DNA from: Collinsella aerofaciens
GTDB lineage: Bacteria; Actinomycetota; Coriobacteriia; Coriobacteriales; Coriobacteriaceae
Assembly: GCF_015670745.1 (NCBI RefSeq)
Contig: NZ_JADPCH010000002.1
Span: 124,001-188,000 of the forward strand
Direction of reading: 5' to 3'
Length of the DNA stretch: 64,000 bases
Within the stretch, counting starts at the first letter, position 1. The number at the start of each line of letters is the position of its first letter. The notes beneath the pieces were generated by a model. That model had not been told where the DNA came from and searched no databases. It saw only the letters and a program-made list of their open reading frames with translations. Positions 20,405-28,913 of this stretch are shown in pieces. The translations under genes were made by a program, and so were the position numbers.

Positions 20405-20985
20405 TACTGCAACCTCCCCGTCAGATACACGCCCGACACATCGCGCACGCGTTCCACCAGATAGCGAAACTTCATCAGAAACGCGACCTGCTGGGCATGC
20501 AGGCCAAAGTCGTTATCGAACACCGAGATGCCGGCCTTGGCCGAGCCGCGAAAACCGCGCTCGTCGAGCAGCGTATCGCAGGCCTCGAGCAGCGACGGCA
20601 CCGCCGCCTTGTCGAGCTGGCACTCGCCAAAGGAGCGGATGGCCTCGAACTTGGTCTTGGCCTCCCCCTCCGGCAGCGCGTCGATAAGCGTATAGAACAC
20701 GTTCACCGGCACCGACAGGCGCGGCTCAAAGCAGTCGAGCACGCCGGTATGGTGGCCCACGGCGAGCGTGTAGTACAGCACGTCGCAGGCCTCCTGGGGA
20801 ACGTCTTCCTCGGTCTCCACAAACTTACGCGTGAGCTCGTAAAAGACCACCTGGTCGGGCGCATGGTCCAGGCAGGGGTCGGCGACGCCCTCGGCGGCCT
20901 CGTCGCTTGCGCGCGAGGCATCGCCAAAAGAGCCGCCGAGCATGCCGGGACCCGCAAAGTAACCAGAGCGGTCCGTGAGCTCCAT
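20404..20985 (-). CDS. hycH: Formate hydrogenlyase maturation protein HycH
   Basis: Small accessory protein found only with formate hydrogenlyase-type hydrogenases; its molecular role is not well defined. The 193-residue sequence matches the family pattern VVFYELTRKFVE, DVLYYTLAVGHHTGVLDC and the C-terminal FLMKFRYLVERVRDVSG. It follows hycG with no spacer and overlaps hycI by 1 nt. The position between hydrogenase subunits and protease fits the known order. Confidence 0.9.
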   Translation of the reverse strand: MELTDRSGYFAGPGMLGGSFGDASRASDEAAEGVADPCLDHAPDQVVFYELTRKFVETEEDVPQEACDVLYYTLAVGHHTGVLDCFEPRLSVPVNVFYTLIDALPEGEAKTKFEAIRSFGECQLDKAAVPSLLEACDTLLDERGFRGSAKAGISVFDNDFGLHAQQVAFLMKFRYLVERVRDVSGVYLTGRLQ

Positions 20986-21768
20986 CTAGCGACCTCCGGC
21001 CAGCACCAGATCCTGCAGCGCCGAGTACACCTCGACGCGGCGCGGATCGTCCTGCTTATCGATAAGCAGCGCCATGGCGCCGCGGATATCGCCCTTGGGC
21101 GCGCCCTCGAGCGTATCCATAAACTCGTTGGCCAGGTCACGGCCGTAGCGGTAGCCGCTCATGGCGCGAGCCTCACGCTCGATGGCCACACGCAGCTTGT
21201 ACGGCACGCCGGGGTGCAGGATATCGGCCTGCTCGCCGGCGGCCTCCACCGTGGTCTCGGCATGGAGCTTTTGGTCCAGCAGACCGAGCGCCATGGCAAA
21301 GCCGTAGATGGTCTGCGCGGGGCTGGGCGGGCAGCCGGGGATGTAGACATCGACCGGCAGAATCTTGTCCGTGCCGCCCCAGACGCAGTAGTTGTCGTAG
21401 AAGATGCCGCCGGTGCAGCCGCACGCGCCATAGGACACCACGATCTTGGGATCGGGTGCGGCCTCAAAGGCGCGCAGGGCCGGCATGCGCATGGCACGCG
21501 TCACGGCGCCGGTGTACAACAGCACGTCGGCATGACGAGGCGAGGGCACGACCTTGATGCCAAAGCGCTCGACGTCGAAGACGGGCGTGATGGAACCGAA
21601 GATCTCGATCTCGCAGCCGTTGCAGCCGCCGCAGTCAACGCGGTAGACATACACCGAGCGCTTGATCTTCTTAAGAAGGGTCGCCTTGGCCTTCTCGATG
21701 CTCTCGTCGAGCTCGATCTTGGTCGGGCGGTACTGGAGCCGCTCGGGCAAAAGCGTGGGTTCGGCCAT
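20986..21768 (-). CDS. hycG: Formate hydrogenlyase [NiFe]-hydrogenase small subunit
   Basis: NuoB-like protein holding the [4Fe-4S] cluster nearest the Ni-Fe site. In 260 residues I see the CGGCNGCEIE motif near residue 46, YGACGCTGGIFYDNYC, and PGCPPSP, the cluster ligands of the family. No Tat signal and no membrane segment, in line with a cytoplasmic-facing group 4 hydrogenase. Encoded between hycF and hycH. Confidence 0.95.
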   Translation of the reverse strand: MAEPTLLPERLQYRPTKIELDESIEKAKATLLKKIKRSVYVYRVDCGGCNGCEIEIFGSITPVFDVERFGIKVVPSPRHADVLLYTGAVTRAMRMPALRAFEAAPDPKIVVSYGACGCTGGIFYDNYCVWGGTDKILPVDVYIPGCPPSPAQTIYGFAMALGLLDQKLHAETTVEAAGEQADILHPGVPYKLRVAIEREARAMSGYRYGRDLANEFMDTLEGAPKGDIRGAMALLIDKQDDPRRVEVYSALQDLVLAGGR

Positions 21769-21770
21769 GG

Positions 21771-22487
21771 TTACTCCTCCTTCGTTTCAAAATCCATGAT
21801 GATGCCCTCGACCGGCGCCGGACCGGCGGGAATCTCGGGCGCATCGGGGTTGAGCTCGCGGTCGATATACTCCGGGTTCACGCCGTGGCCGCCCAGATAC
21901 TCCATGCCGGGGCCCTGGGGCTCGCCGGACGCAAGCGTCTCGTTGGCAGCCATGCCGTGCGCGTTGCCGGTCTTTACGGCCGAGGCGGCGCGCAGGGCGT
22001 CGAGCTCGCGCTTGCACTCCTGGCACATACCGACGGTACGGGCGGCCTGCTCGGCCTCCATGCCGCCGGCCTTTTGCAGCAGGCGCTTGGCGTAGTCGAT
22101 CTCCTTGTGCGGGGCAAACGGCTTGCCGCAGCGCGAGCAGTGCTCGAGCGTATAGACGCTCTTGCTGGTGAGGTCGTCCTTGCTCATGACGGCCAGCTCA
22201 AACTCCTCGGTGAGCTTGATGGCCTCCATGGGGCAGGCTTCCTCGCAGCGGCCGCAAAAGATGCAGCGGCCGTAGTCGATTGACCAGGTGATGGTATCGG
22301 CCGCAAGGTCGGTGTCCATGCGAATGGCATCGGCCGGGCACGCCACGCCGCAGGCACCGCAGGCGATGCAGAGCTCGGCATTGCGCTCGGGCTTGCCGCG
22401 CATGTCCTTGTTGGTGGGGAACGGCGCAAACGGGTACTTGACCGTCGCGTCGCCGGCCTTGGCGTTAACCTTCCAAAGCTTCAGCAT
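21771..22487 (-). CDS. hycF: Formate hydrogenlyase iron-sulfur subunit HycF
   Basis: NuoI-like ferredoxin that links FdhF and HycB electron flow to HycG. It has two [4Fe-4S] motifs, CIACGACGVACP and CIFCGRCEEACP, then an additional pair CSRCGKPF...CQEC in the C-terminal third that resembles a zinc or extra-cluster site. ATG 22487 is 1 nt after the hycE stop. 238 residues; a longer reading frame upstream lies within hycE and is not used. Confidence 0.94.
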   Translation of the reverse strand: MLKLWKVNAKAGDATVKYPFAPFPTNKDMRGKPERNAELCIACGACGVACPADAIRMDTDLAADTITWSIDYGRCIFCGRCEEACPMEAIKLTEEFELAVMSKDDLTSKSVYTLEHCSRCGKPFAPHKEIDYAKRLLQKAGGMEAEQAARTVGMCQECKRELDALRAASAVKTGNAHGMAANETLASGEPQGPGMEYLGGHGVNPEYIDRELNPDAPEIPAGPAPVEGIIMDFETKEE

Positions 22488-22488
22488 A

Positions 22489-24261
22489 TTAGAGCGCCTC
22501 CTCATCGAGCGGGGCGGCCATGGTGCCCTCGCCCGCGAGCGGCGACTTGTCGCGCCAGACGTTCTCGAACTGCTCCTTGTCGAGCACGTGGTCGCGCTTG
22601 GCGGCGACATCGGTCACCGTCACGCGGTCGGTGCAGGAATAGCACGGGTCGAGCGAGCCAACGATCAGCGCCGCATCGCCCACGGTGTTGCCGCGGAACA
22701 TGTAGCGCAGGACCGGCCAGTTACTGTACGTGGCGGCCTTGGCGCGCCAGCGGTAGCACTTCTGGTTATTGCCGAGCATGGCCCAGTGCACGTCCTCGCC
22801 GCGCGGCGCCTCGGTGGCACCGATGGCGTACTTGTGCGGGGTGTACTCCCAATCCGTGGTGAGGATGGGGCCCGACGGGCAGTTCTCGAGCATGGTCTCG
22901 ATCATATCGATCGAATCGTAGACCTCCTGGATGCGAACGGCGGTACGGCCGAAGGCATCGCAGGTGTCAGCCGTGGCGGCGTGCATCTTTTGAACGTCCG
23001 GATCGGCGTAGCCGTCGAAGGGATGGTCGAAGCGCACGTCGCGGGCATAGCCCGAGCCACGCATGAGCGGGCCGACCGGCGAGAAGTCGCGTGCGATCTT
23101 GCGGTCCAAGATGCCGATGCCACTCGTACGCTCAATAAAGTTGGGCGTGGAGAGCAAGACGTCGACGAGCTCCTGAACCTCGGAGCGCAGCTGGTGGATG
23201 GTCGTGAGCGTGGAGAGCTTCTGCTCGGCCAAAATGTCGCGACGCACGCCGCCGATCACGTTGAGGCCGTAGGTCTTGCGGTGACCGGAGAGCTTCTCGG
23301 CCAGGTCCATGGACTTCTCGCGGACGCGGAAGAACTGCTGGAAGCCGGAGTCGAAGCCCGTGTAGTGCGACGCCAAGCCAATGTTGAGCAGGTGCGAGTG
23401 CAGGCGCTCGACCTCGAGCATGATGGCGCGGATGTACTGGGCGCGCGGCGGGACATGGATGCCCTGGGCGCGCTCGACGGCCTCGGCATAGGCCACCGAG
23501 TGGGCGCAGCCGCAGATGCCGCAGATGCGGTCGGCGAGGAACGTCACGGCGTCATAGTTCAGGCGCGTCTCGGCGACCTTCTCCATGCCGCGGTGCACGT
23601 AGAACAGACGGTAGTCGGCGTCGACGATCGTCTCGCCCTCGACGAACAGGCGGAAGTGACCGGGCTCGTCGGAGGTGATGTGCAACGGGCCCATGGGGAC
23701 GAGCGTCGTCTCCTTGCCCTTGGTGTCGGCCAAGAACTCGTAGTTTTCCATGTCGCTCGCAGGAGCGGGACGGAAGCGGTAGTCCATGGAGTCCTTGCGC
23801 AGCGGGTACAGGCCGCTGGGCCAATCGTCGGGCAGCACCAGGCGACGGCGATCGGGCAGGCCCTCGGGGATCAGGCCGAACATATCGCGCAGCTCGCGCT
23901 CGCCCCACACGCAGGCGGGGACGAACGGCGTCACGGACGGGAACGTCATCTTGGCGGGATCGACCTCGGTGCGCACGGTCACCCAGCCGGGGTCCTCCCC
24001 CTCCATGGAGATGACGTAGTACACGGCGTAACGGCCGCACAGGCTGCGCTCATCGTTGCCGATGATCACGGGAATCCAGCCGTAGCGCTCGTAGTACAGG
24101 TAGTGGACGGCCTCGGGCAGCTTGTCCTGCTTGACGGTAATCGTCAGCTGGTCCTCGCACTGCCACTCAACCTTCTCGATAGCGCCCGGCACTGCGGCGC
24201 GCAGGGCCTCGACGTGGCTTTCGCAACGACGAGCGTAGTCCTTCTTTTCAGGTTCTGCCAT
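22489..24261 (-). CDS. hycE: Formate hydrogenlyase [NiFe]-hydrogenase large subunit, NuoC-NuoD fusion type
   Basis: Catalytic subunit of a group 4 [NiFe] hydrogenase that reduces protons to H2. The first 170 residues are a NuoC-like domain (CVWGERELRDMFGL), and the rest is the NuoD/large-subunit domain. Ni-binding Cys pairs are at RICGICGCAHS near residue 245 and DPCYSCTDRVTV near residue 540. A tail of about 48 residues follows the second pair and would be cleaved by HycI. Gap of 4 nt from the upstream hyfF stop. Confidence 0.96.
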   Translation of the reverse strand: MAEPEKKDYARRCESHVEALRAAVPGAIEKVEWQCEDQLTITVKQDKLPEAVHYLYYERYGWIPVIIGNDERSLCGRYAVYYVISMEGEDPGWVTVRTEVDPAKMTFPSVTPFVPACVWGERELRDMFGLIPEGLPDRRRLVLPDDWPSGLYPLRKDSMDYRFRPAPASDMENYEFLADTKGKETTLVPMGPLHITSDEPGHFRLFVEGETIVDADYRLFYVHRGMEKVAETRLNYDAVTFLADRICGICGCAHSVAYAEAVERAQGIHVPPRAQYIRAIMLEVERLHSHLLNIGLASHYTGFDSGFQQFFRVREKSMDLAEKLSGHRKTYGLNVIGGVRRDILAEQKLSTLTTIHQLRSEVQELVDVLLSTPNFIERTSGIGILDRKIARDFSPVGPLMRGSGYARDVRFDHPFDGYADPDVQKMHAATADTCDAFGRTAVRIQEVYDSIDMIETMLENCPSGPILTTDWEYTPHKYAIGATEAPRGEDVHWAMLGNNQKCYRWRAKAATYSNWPVLRYMFRGNTVGDAALIVGSLDPCYSCTDRVTVTDVAAKRDHVLDKEQFENVWRDKSPLAGEGTMAAPLDEEAL

Positions 24262-24265
24262 GGTG

Positions 24266-25831
24266 CTAATTCACCTCGCTTGTCTTGGTCTGGGAACTGA
24301 ACACCATGCGGTAGAGAGGAGCCTCGTGGAGCTCTTCGACGCTCTGGTTCAAAACGACGGACGTTGCATCCTCGACGCCGCTCGTGATGGCGACCGGGGT
24401 GGCGATACCGAACCACATGACCACGATCGCGAGGGCGATCTCGGGGATGATCATGAGGGCGGGCACCTCGTGGCGCTTCATGCCCTCGGGCGCCTTGCCG
24501 AAGATGGACTTGAGCGCGATGCCGGTAAGGGCAAAGTACACGCCGGTGAGGCCAATGGCCACGAGCACGACCACCCAGATGGGACCGGACTGGACGCCGG
24601 CCACGAAGGTGAGGAACTCGGAGATGAACAGGGCGAACGGCGGGAAGGCGGCGAGCGCGAGCAGGGCGATGATGGTGAGCGCTGCCGTGACGGGAGCGAT
24701 CTCGACGACGCCCTTGATCTTGTTCAGGTCGCGGGTGTGGTAGATGTGCTGGATGTTACCGGCCATGCAGAAGGCGAGCGCCTTCGTGAAACCGTGGAAG
24801 ATGCAGTGCAGCAGGCAGGCGGCGATACCGAGCGGACCACCGATACCCAGGCACAGCGCGACCACGCCGACGTTGTCGACGGAGGAGTACGCGAAGCGGC
24901 GCTTGATATCGTCCTGCTTAAAGATGCACAGGGCGGCCACCAGGATGGACAGCGTGCCCAGGATGAGCAGGAGCGTACGCGGATAGGTGTCGCCCACCGT
25001 GATGATGGACAGGGAGTAGAAGCGGATGATTACCAGCATGGCGCACTTGAGCAGCACGCCCGAGAGCAGCGCGGAGACCGGGCTCGGAGCCTGGGAGTGC
25101 GCGTCGGGCAGCCAAGTGTGCATGGGGAACAGGCCCGCCTTGGTGCCGAAGCCGATGACGATGAACGCGAACGCGAGGCGCACGAGCATCGGGTCGAACT
25201 GGTCGGCGTAGGGCATGATGGAGGTGAGGAAGGCTGCCTCATGCGCGTTGGGCATGATATCGGCGGCGTTCGCGTAGATGAGCAGCGTGCCGAACAGGCC
25301 GAAGGCCACGCCGGCGGTGCAGACCATCGCGTACTTCCAAGACGCCTCGAGCGCCTGCTTGTTCTTGTAGATGCCCACGAGGAACACGGTCGACAACGTG
25401 GTGGCCTCGACCGCCGCCCAGGTGAGGATGATGTTGTTGGACAGGCAGGCGAGCAGCATCGTGAAAACGAACAGGCTAAACAGCGCGTAGTACTGCTTGG
25501 TGCGCTCGGCCGGCATGGTCTTCTCCTCGATATCGATCTTGATATAGGAGATGGAGTACACGCCGGTGATGAACCCGATGATGCCTACCAGAAGGACGAA
25601 GATCGACGAGAGCGAATCGAGATGGAGCCACAGGCCCAAAGCGTCGATATTCTGCCCGCTCGAGAGCATGGTTCCCGCGGTGACGACCGAAAGGACGAGG
25701 GTCGCCGCGACGGAGATGGTGTTGAGCCCCGCAAAGACGTTGTAGGACGTCGTCTTGGGGAGCGCAGCCATAATCAGGGAGAACACGAGGGGACAAGCGA
25801 GCAGGGCGACCGTCAGCATTGAAACATCCAT
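24266..25831 (-). CDS. hyfF: Hydrogenase-4 membrane subunit HyfF (antiporter-like)
   Basis: NuoL/M/N-like integral membrane protein of 521 residues with about 14 hydrophobic segments. Family features: GFGTKAGLFPMHTWLPDAHSQ near residue 230 with its buried lysine, LLSGVLLKCAMLV, and DDIKRRFAYSSVDNVG. HyfF occurs only in the Hyf-type (FHL-2) hydrogenases, not in E. coli Hyc, which shows that this complex has the larger membrane arm. May move protons or sodium; that is inference. Confidence 0.92.
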   Translation of the reverse strand: MDVSMLTVALLACPLVFSLIMAALPKTTSYNVFAGLNTISVAATLVLSVVTAGTMLSSGQNIDALGLWLHLDSLSSIFVLLVGIIGFITGVYSISYIKIDIEEKTMPAERTKQYYALFSLFVFTMLLACLSNNIILTWAAVEATTLSTVFLVGIYKNKQALEASWKYAMVCTAGVAFGLFGTLLIYANAADIMPNAHEAAFLTSIMPYADQFDPMLVRLAFAFIVIGFGTKAGLFPMHTWLPDAHSQAPSPVSALLSGVLLKCAMLVIIRFYSLSIITVGDTYPRTLLLILGTLSILVAALCIFKQDDIKRRFAYSSVDNVGVVALCLGIGGPLGIAACLLHCIFHGFTKALAFCMAGNIQHIYHTRDLNKIKGVVEIAPVTAALTIIALLALAAFPPFALFISEFLTFVAGVQSGPIWVVVLVAIGLTGVYFALTGIALKSIFGKAPEGMKRHEVPALMIIPEIALAIVVMWFGIATPVAITSGVEDATSVVLNQSVEELHEAPLYRMVFSSQTKTSEVN

Positions 25832-25834
25832 GGC

Positions 25835-26488
25835 CTACCCCTTCAATTCGGTCAGGTCGTGGGAGTCGAGCGACTTGGTGTCGTTCCAGATCCTCACGAC
25901 GACGGCGGACATGATGATGACGGCGAAAATGGCGTCGGTGGCGATGCCGATCTCGATGATCTCGGGGGCCGTGGGCGCGAGCAGGGCGAGCGTCACGTGG
26001 CTACCGTTCTCCATAAGGCAGTACCCGAAGATTTGCTTGAGGATGTTGCGCTGGGAGATGATGCACGTGAGGCCGACGAAGAAGTGCGCGAAGCTGATGG
26101 CGAGGGCCGGAGTAGTCACCTCAGCGGTGGGCAGGCTCAGGCGCGTGACCACCGCGAAGCAGATGGCCACCTCCAGACCGGTGAGGATGATGGTCCAGGC
26201 CGGCTTGATGGAGGAGGTCAGCGTGCTATCGGCAGGCGAACCCATCTTTTTGTAGGCACGGTTGAGAATGAACGGAACGAGGATCACCTTGGTGACGAAG
26301 GCCGACGCGGCCCACATGAGAAGCTCGGTGGCACCGGTGGTGAGGCCCAGGGTGAGCAGCACGCCCACCAGGACAACCGACTGGATCGCGTACCACTTAA
26401 TGGCGGACGGGATGGTCTTCGAGACGACCACCATGGTGGAGGTCACGATCAGAAGACCGCCCAGGATATTGACTAACGAATAACCCAT
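25835..26488 (-). CDS. hyfE: Hydrogenase-4 membrane subunit HyfE
   Basis: 217-residue protein with about seven membrane segments, related to NuoK/MnhC but longer: LVNILGGLLIVTS at the start, then HFFVGLTCIISQRNILKQIFGYCLMENG. In the Hyf hydrogenases it lies between HyfD and HyfF as here. Gap of 3 nt to hyfF and 10 nt to hyfD. Confidence 0.9.
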   Translation of the reverse strand: MGYSLVNILGGLLIVTSTMVVVSKTIPSAIKWYAIQSVVLVGVLLTLGLTTGATELLMWAASAFVTKVILVPFILNRAYKKMGSPADSTLTSSIKPAWTIILTGLEVAICFAVVTRLSLPTAEVTTPALAISFAHFFVGLTCIISQRNILKQIFGYCLMENGSHVTLALLAPTAPEIIEIGIATDAIFAVIIMSAVVVRIWNDTKSLDSHDLTELKG

Positions 26489-26498
26489 GTCCTACCTC

Positions 26499-27956
26499 CT
26501 AACCCATCCAACTAGAGGACAGAGGACCGGCGACGACGACCATGATCATGAGGACGACGAACACGAACGCCATGGCGCGCGGAAGGGGCTGGCCGGCGGC
26601 CACGGTCTCGCTCGGCTCACCGGGCAGGACCTTACCCATCCAACGCAGGAACCATGCGAAGGTGGCGACGGTCTCGACGACCATGACGCACACGAGGACG
26701 AAGATGACCGTGTTGGAAGCACCAACCGCGAAGCCACCGGAAATAATCTGGAACTTGGAGAAGAACGTGCTCATGGGGGGCACGCCGGCGATAGCGGTCG
26801 CGGCGACCGCGAAGCCCACGCCCGTGACCGGGTACTTCTTCATGAGGCCCTGGATCTTGGGCAACATACGGGTTCCCAGCGTGAAGCTGAGGGAGCCGGC
26901 GATGAGGAAGAACAGGGTCTTGGTGAACGCGTGGTTGAAGATGTGCTCGACGGCGCCGTTGAACGCCATCTGGCTTCCGAACACGGAGAGGCCCAGGCCG
27001 AAGAACACGTAGGCGAGCTGCGCGATCGTCGAGAAGGCGAGCAGGCGCTTCATATCCTTCTGGGGCAAGTACATGAGAAAGCCGAAGAGCATGGTCACGA
27101 CGGCGTCGATGATGGCGACCCAACCGACGATCTCGGGGATATCGCCGGCACTCGCAAGAGCGCGGGCGAACACGCACACGCCGACCTTCACCATGGACGC
27201 GCCATGGAGGTAGGCGGAAACGGGCGTGGGGGCCTCCATTGCGGAGGGCAGCCACATGTAGAGCGGGAACTGGGCGGACTTGGCCCAAGCGGCGAACAGG
27301 ATGAGCAGCAGCACGACGGTCTTCATACCGGAATCGAGCTGGGAGATCGCGCTCAGCGCGAACGTGCCGGTTCCGGCGAACAGGAAGGCCGCACCGATGT
27401 AGAGTCCCAGAGCGCCGATATGGGTGATGATGAGCGCCTTCATACCGGCCTTCTTAGCCGTGGGCGTCATGTAGTAGCTGATGAGGCCCCAGGAGCACAC
27501 GCCGGTGATCTCGAAGAAAACGAGCTGGCCGACGATGGTGGAGCTGTAGGCGAGACCGGCCATGGCGCCGATGAACGTGGAGAAGTACACGTAGAAGCGG
27601 CGACGGGGCGCGTCGGGATGCTCCTTGTTCTTATCGCTCATGTACGGGAACGAATAGATGACGACGAGCAGGCCGATAGCGACGAACGCGGGTGCGAGCA
27701 GCGTGCTCATCCGGTCGAATATGAAGCCCATGACCAAGGTCTGGCCCATACTCGCCCAGGTTACATCGACCGCGTTCATGCCGTTTCCGGCAAACGTCGC
27801 GGCCAAGCCAACGGAAGCGACCGTGGCGATGCCGCCGGCAAAGGCGCAGATCCATTTAGCGTAGGGACGCGGCAGCATGACGATGAGCAGGGAGCCCAGC
27901 ATGGGGACGGCGATCGCCACCATGGCAAAGAGGGACAAGCTCGATTCGATTGACAT
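26499..27956 (-). CDS. hyfD: Hydrogenase-4 membrane subunit HyfD (antiporter-like)
   Basis: 485-residue NuoL/M/N-family protein with about 14 membrane segments. Visible family motifs: AKSAQFPLYMWLPSAMEAPT, ASMVKVGVCVFARA, and KDMKRLLAFSTIAQL. One of three antiporter-like subunits (HyfB, HyfD, HyfF) in this operon. Confidence 0.92.
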   Translation of the reverse strand: MSIESSLSLFAMVAIAVPMLGSLLIVMLPRPYAKWICAFAGGIATVASVGLAATFAGNGMNAVDVTWASMGQTLVMGFIFDRMSTLLAPAFVAIGLLVVIYSFPYMSDKNKEHPDAPRRRFYVYFSTFIGAMAGLAYSSTIVGQLVFFEITGVCSWGLISYYMTPTAKKAGMKALIITHIGALGLYIGAAFLFAGTGTFALSAISQLDSGMKTVVLLLILFAAWAKSAQFPLYMWLPSAMEAPTPVSAYLHGASMVKVGVCVFARALASAGDIPEIVGWVAIIDAVVTMLFGFLMYLPQKDMKRLLAFSTIAQLAYVFFGLGLSVFGSQMAFNGAVEHIFNHAFTKTLFFLIAGSLSFTLGTRMLPKIQGLMKKYPVTGVGFAVAATAIAGVPPMSTFFSKFQIISGGFAVGASNTVIFVLVCVMVVETVATFAWFLRWMGKVLPGEPSETVAAGQPLPRAMAFVFVVLMIMVVVAGPLSSSWMG

Positions 27957-27972
27957 AGTTTCTCCCTTCTCC

Positions 27973-28896
27973 CTACACGCCTACGACGACGAAGACGAAC
28001 GCGAGGACCGCGATGCCGACGACGGCCCAGGTCTGGTTACCGAGCACCTTGAAGCGCGAACGGGAAACGGAGTTCTCGAGCACGCCGCAGACAACGAAAT
28101 CGACCAGGCACTTGACAAGGAAGACGACGGCGCCCACGAGAGCGGTGACGCCGATGGTCGCGGGCTCTCCCCAGGGGATGAAGATGGAGGTGAACCAAGC
28201 GACGACCACGACCTGCTTCATGCCCATGGCGAGCTTCATCATGGCCAGGGACGGGCCGGAGAGCTCGGCGAGCGGGCCCTCCTGGAGCTCCTGCTCGGCT
28301 TCGGCCTGATCGAACGGAAGCTTGCCGAGCTCCATATAGCAGGCGGCCGCGAAGGCGACGCCGGCGAGGATGACGGCGACGACGCTCGAGACGTTGCCCG
28401 TAACGATGTGCTGACCCATGGTCGCAATGTCCGTGGAGCCGCACACGATGGCGACGGTAAACATCGCGATGAGCATGGACGGCTCGATGAGCGCGCTCAT
28501 GAGGAGCTCGCGGATACCGCCGAAGCCCGCGTAGGCGTTGGAGGAATCCACGCCGGACAGCGCGAAGAAGAAGCGGGACAGCGCGAGCGCGTACATGATG
28601 GTGATGGCGTCACCAAAGACGGGCATGGGGCTCTCGAGCGTGAACATGGGCAGGCCCATGGCGAGCATGAACGACACCGCGAGGAACAGCGGCGGCATGA
28701 TGCGCAGCACGAAGCTCGAGTCGGAACTCACGGACTCGGGACGCGCCATGAGCTTCGCGAGGTCCCGGTAATCCTGAAGGATGGACGGACCGCGGCGATT
28801 GTGCATCTTCGCGCGAATCACACGGGCGAGGCCGGAGAAGAAGGGCGCGACCAGCATGACCACGAGGCCCTGCGCTATCGCAAGAACGATGTTCAT
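27973..28896 (-). CDS. hyfC: Hydrogenase-4 membrane subunit HyfC (NuoH-like)
   Basis: 307-residue membrane protein of the NuoH/HycD family that anchors the hydrophilic hydrogenase module. Motifs: RAKMHNRRGPSILQDYRDL in the first loop and ELGKLPFDQAEAEQELQEG in the conserved acidic loop. About eight membrane segments. 16 nt before hyfD and 17 nt after hyfB. Confidence 0.94.
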   Translation of the reverse strand: MNIVLAIAQGLVVMLVAPFFSGLARVIRAKMHNRRGPSILQDYRDLAKLMARPESVSSDSSFVLRIMPPLFLAVSFMLAMGLPMFTLESPMPVFGDAITIMYALALSRFFFALSGVDSSNAYAGFGGIRELLMSALIEPSMLIAMFTVAIVCGSTDIATMGQHIVTGNVSSVVAVILAGVAFAAACYMELGKLPFDQAEAEQELQEGPLAELSGPSLAMMKLAMGMKQVVVVAWFTSIFIPWGEPATIGVTALVGAVVFLVKCLVDFVVCGVLENSVSRSRFKVLGNQTWAVVGIAVLAFVFVVVGV

Positions 28897-28913
28897 AATA
28901 TCCTCTCCCCTCT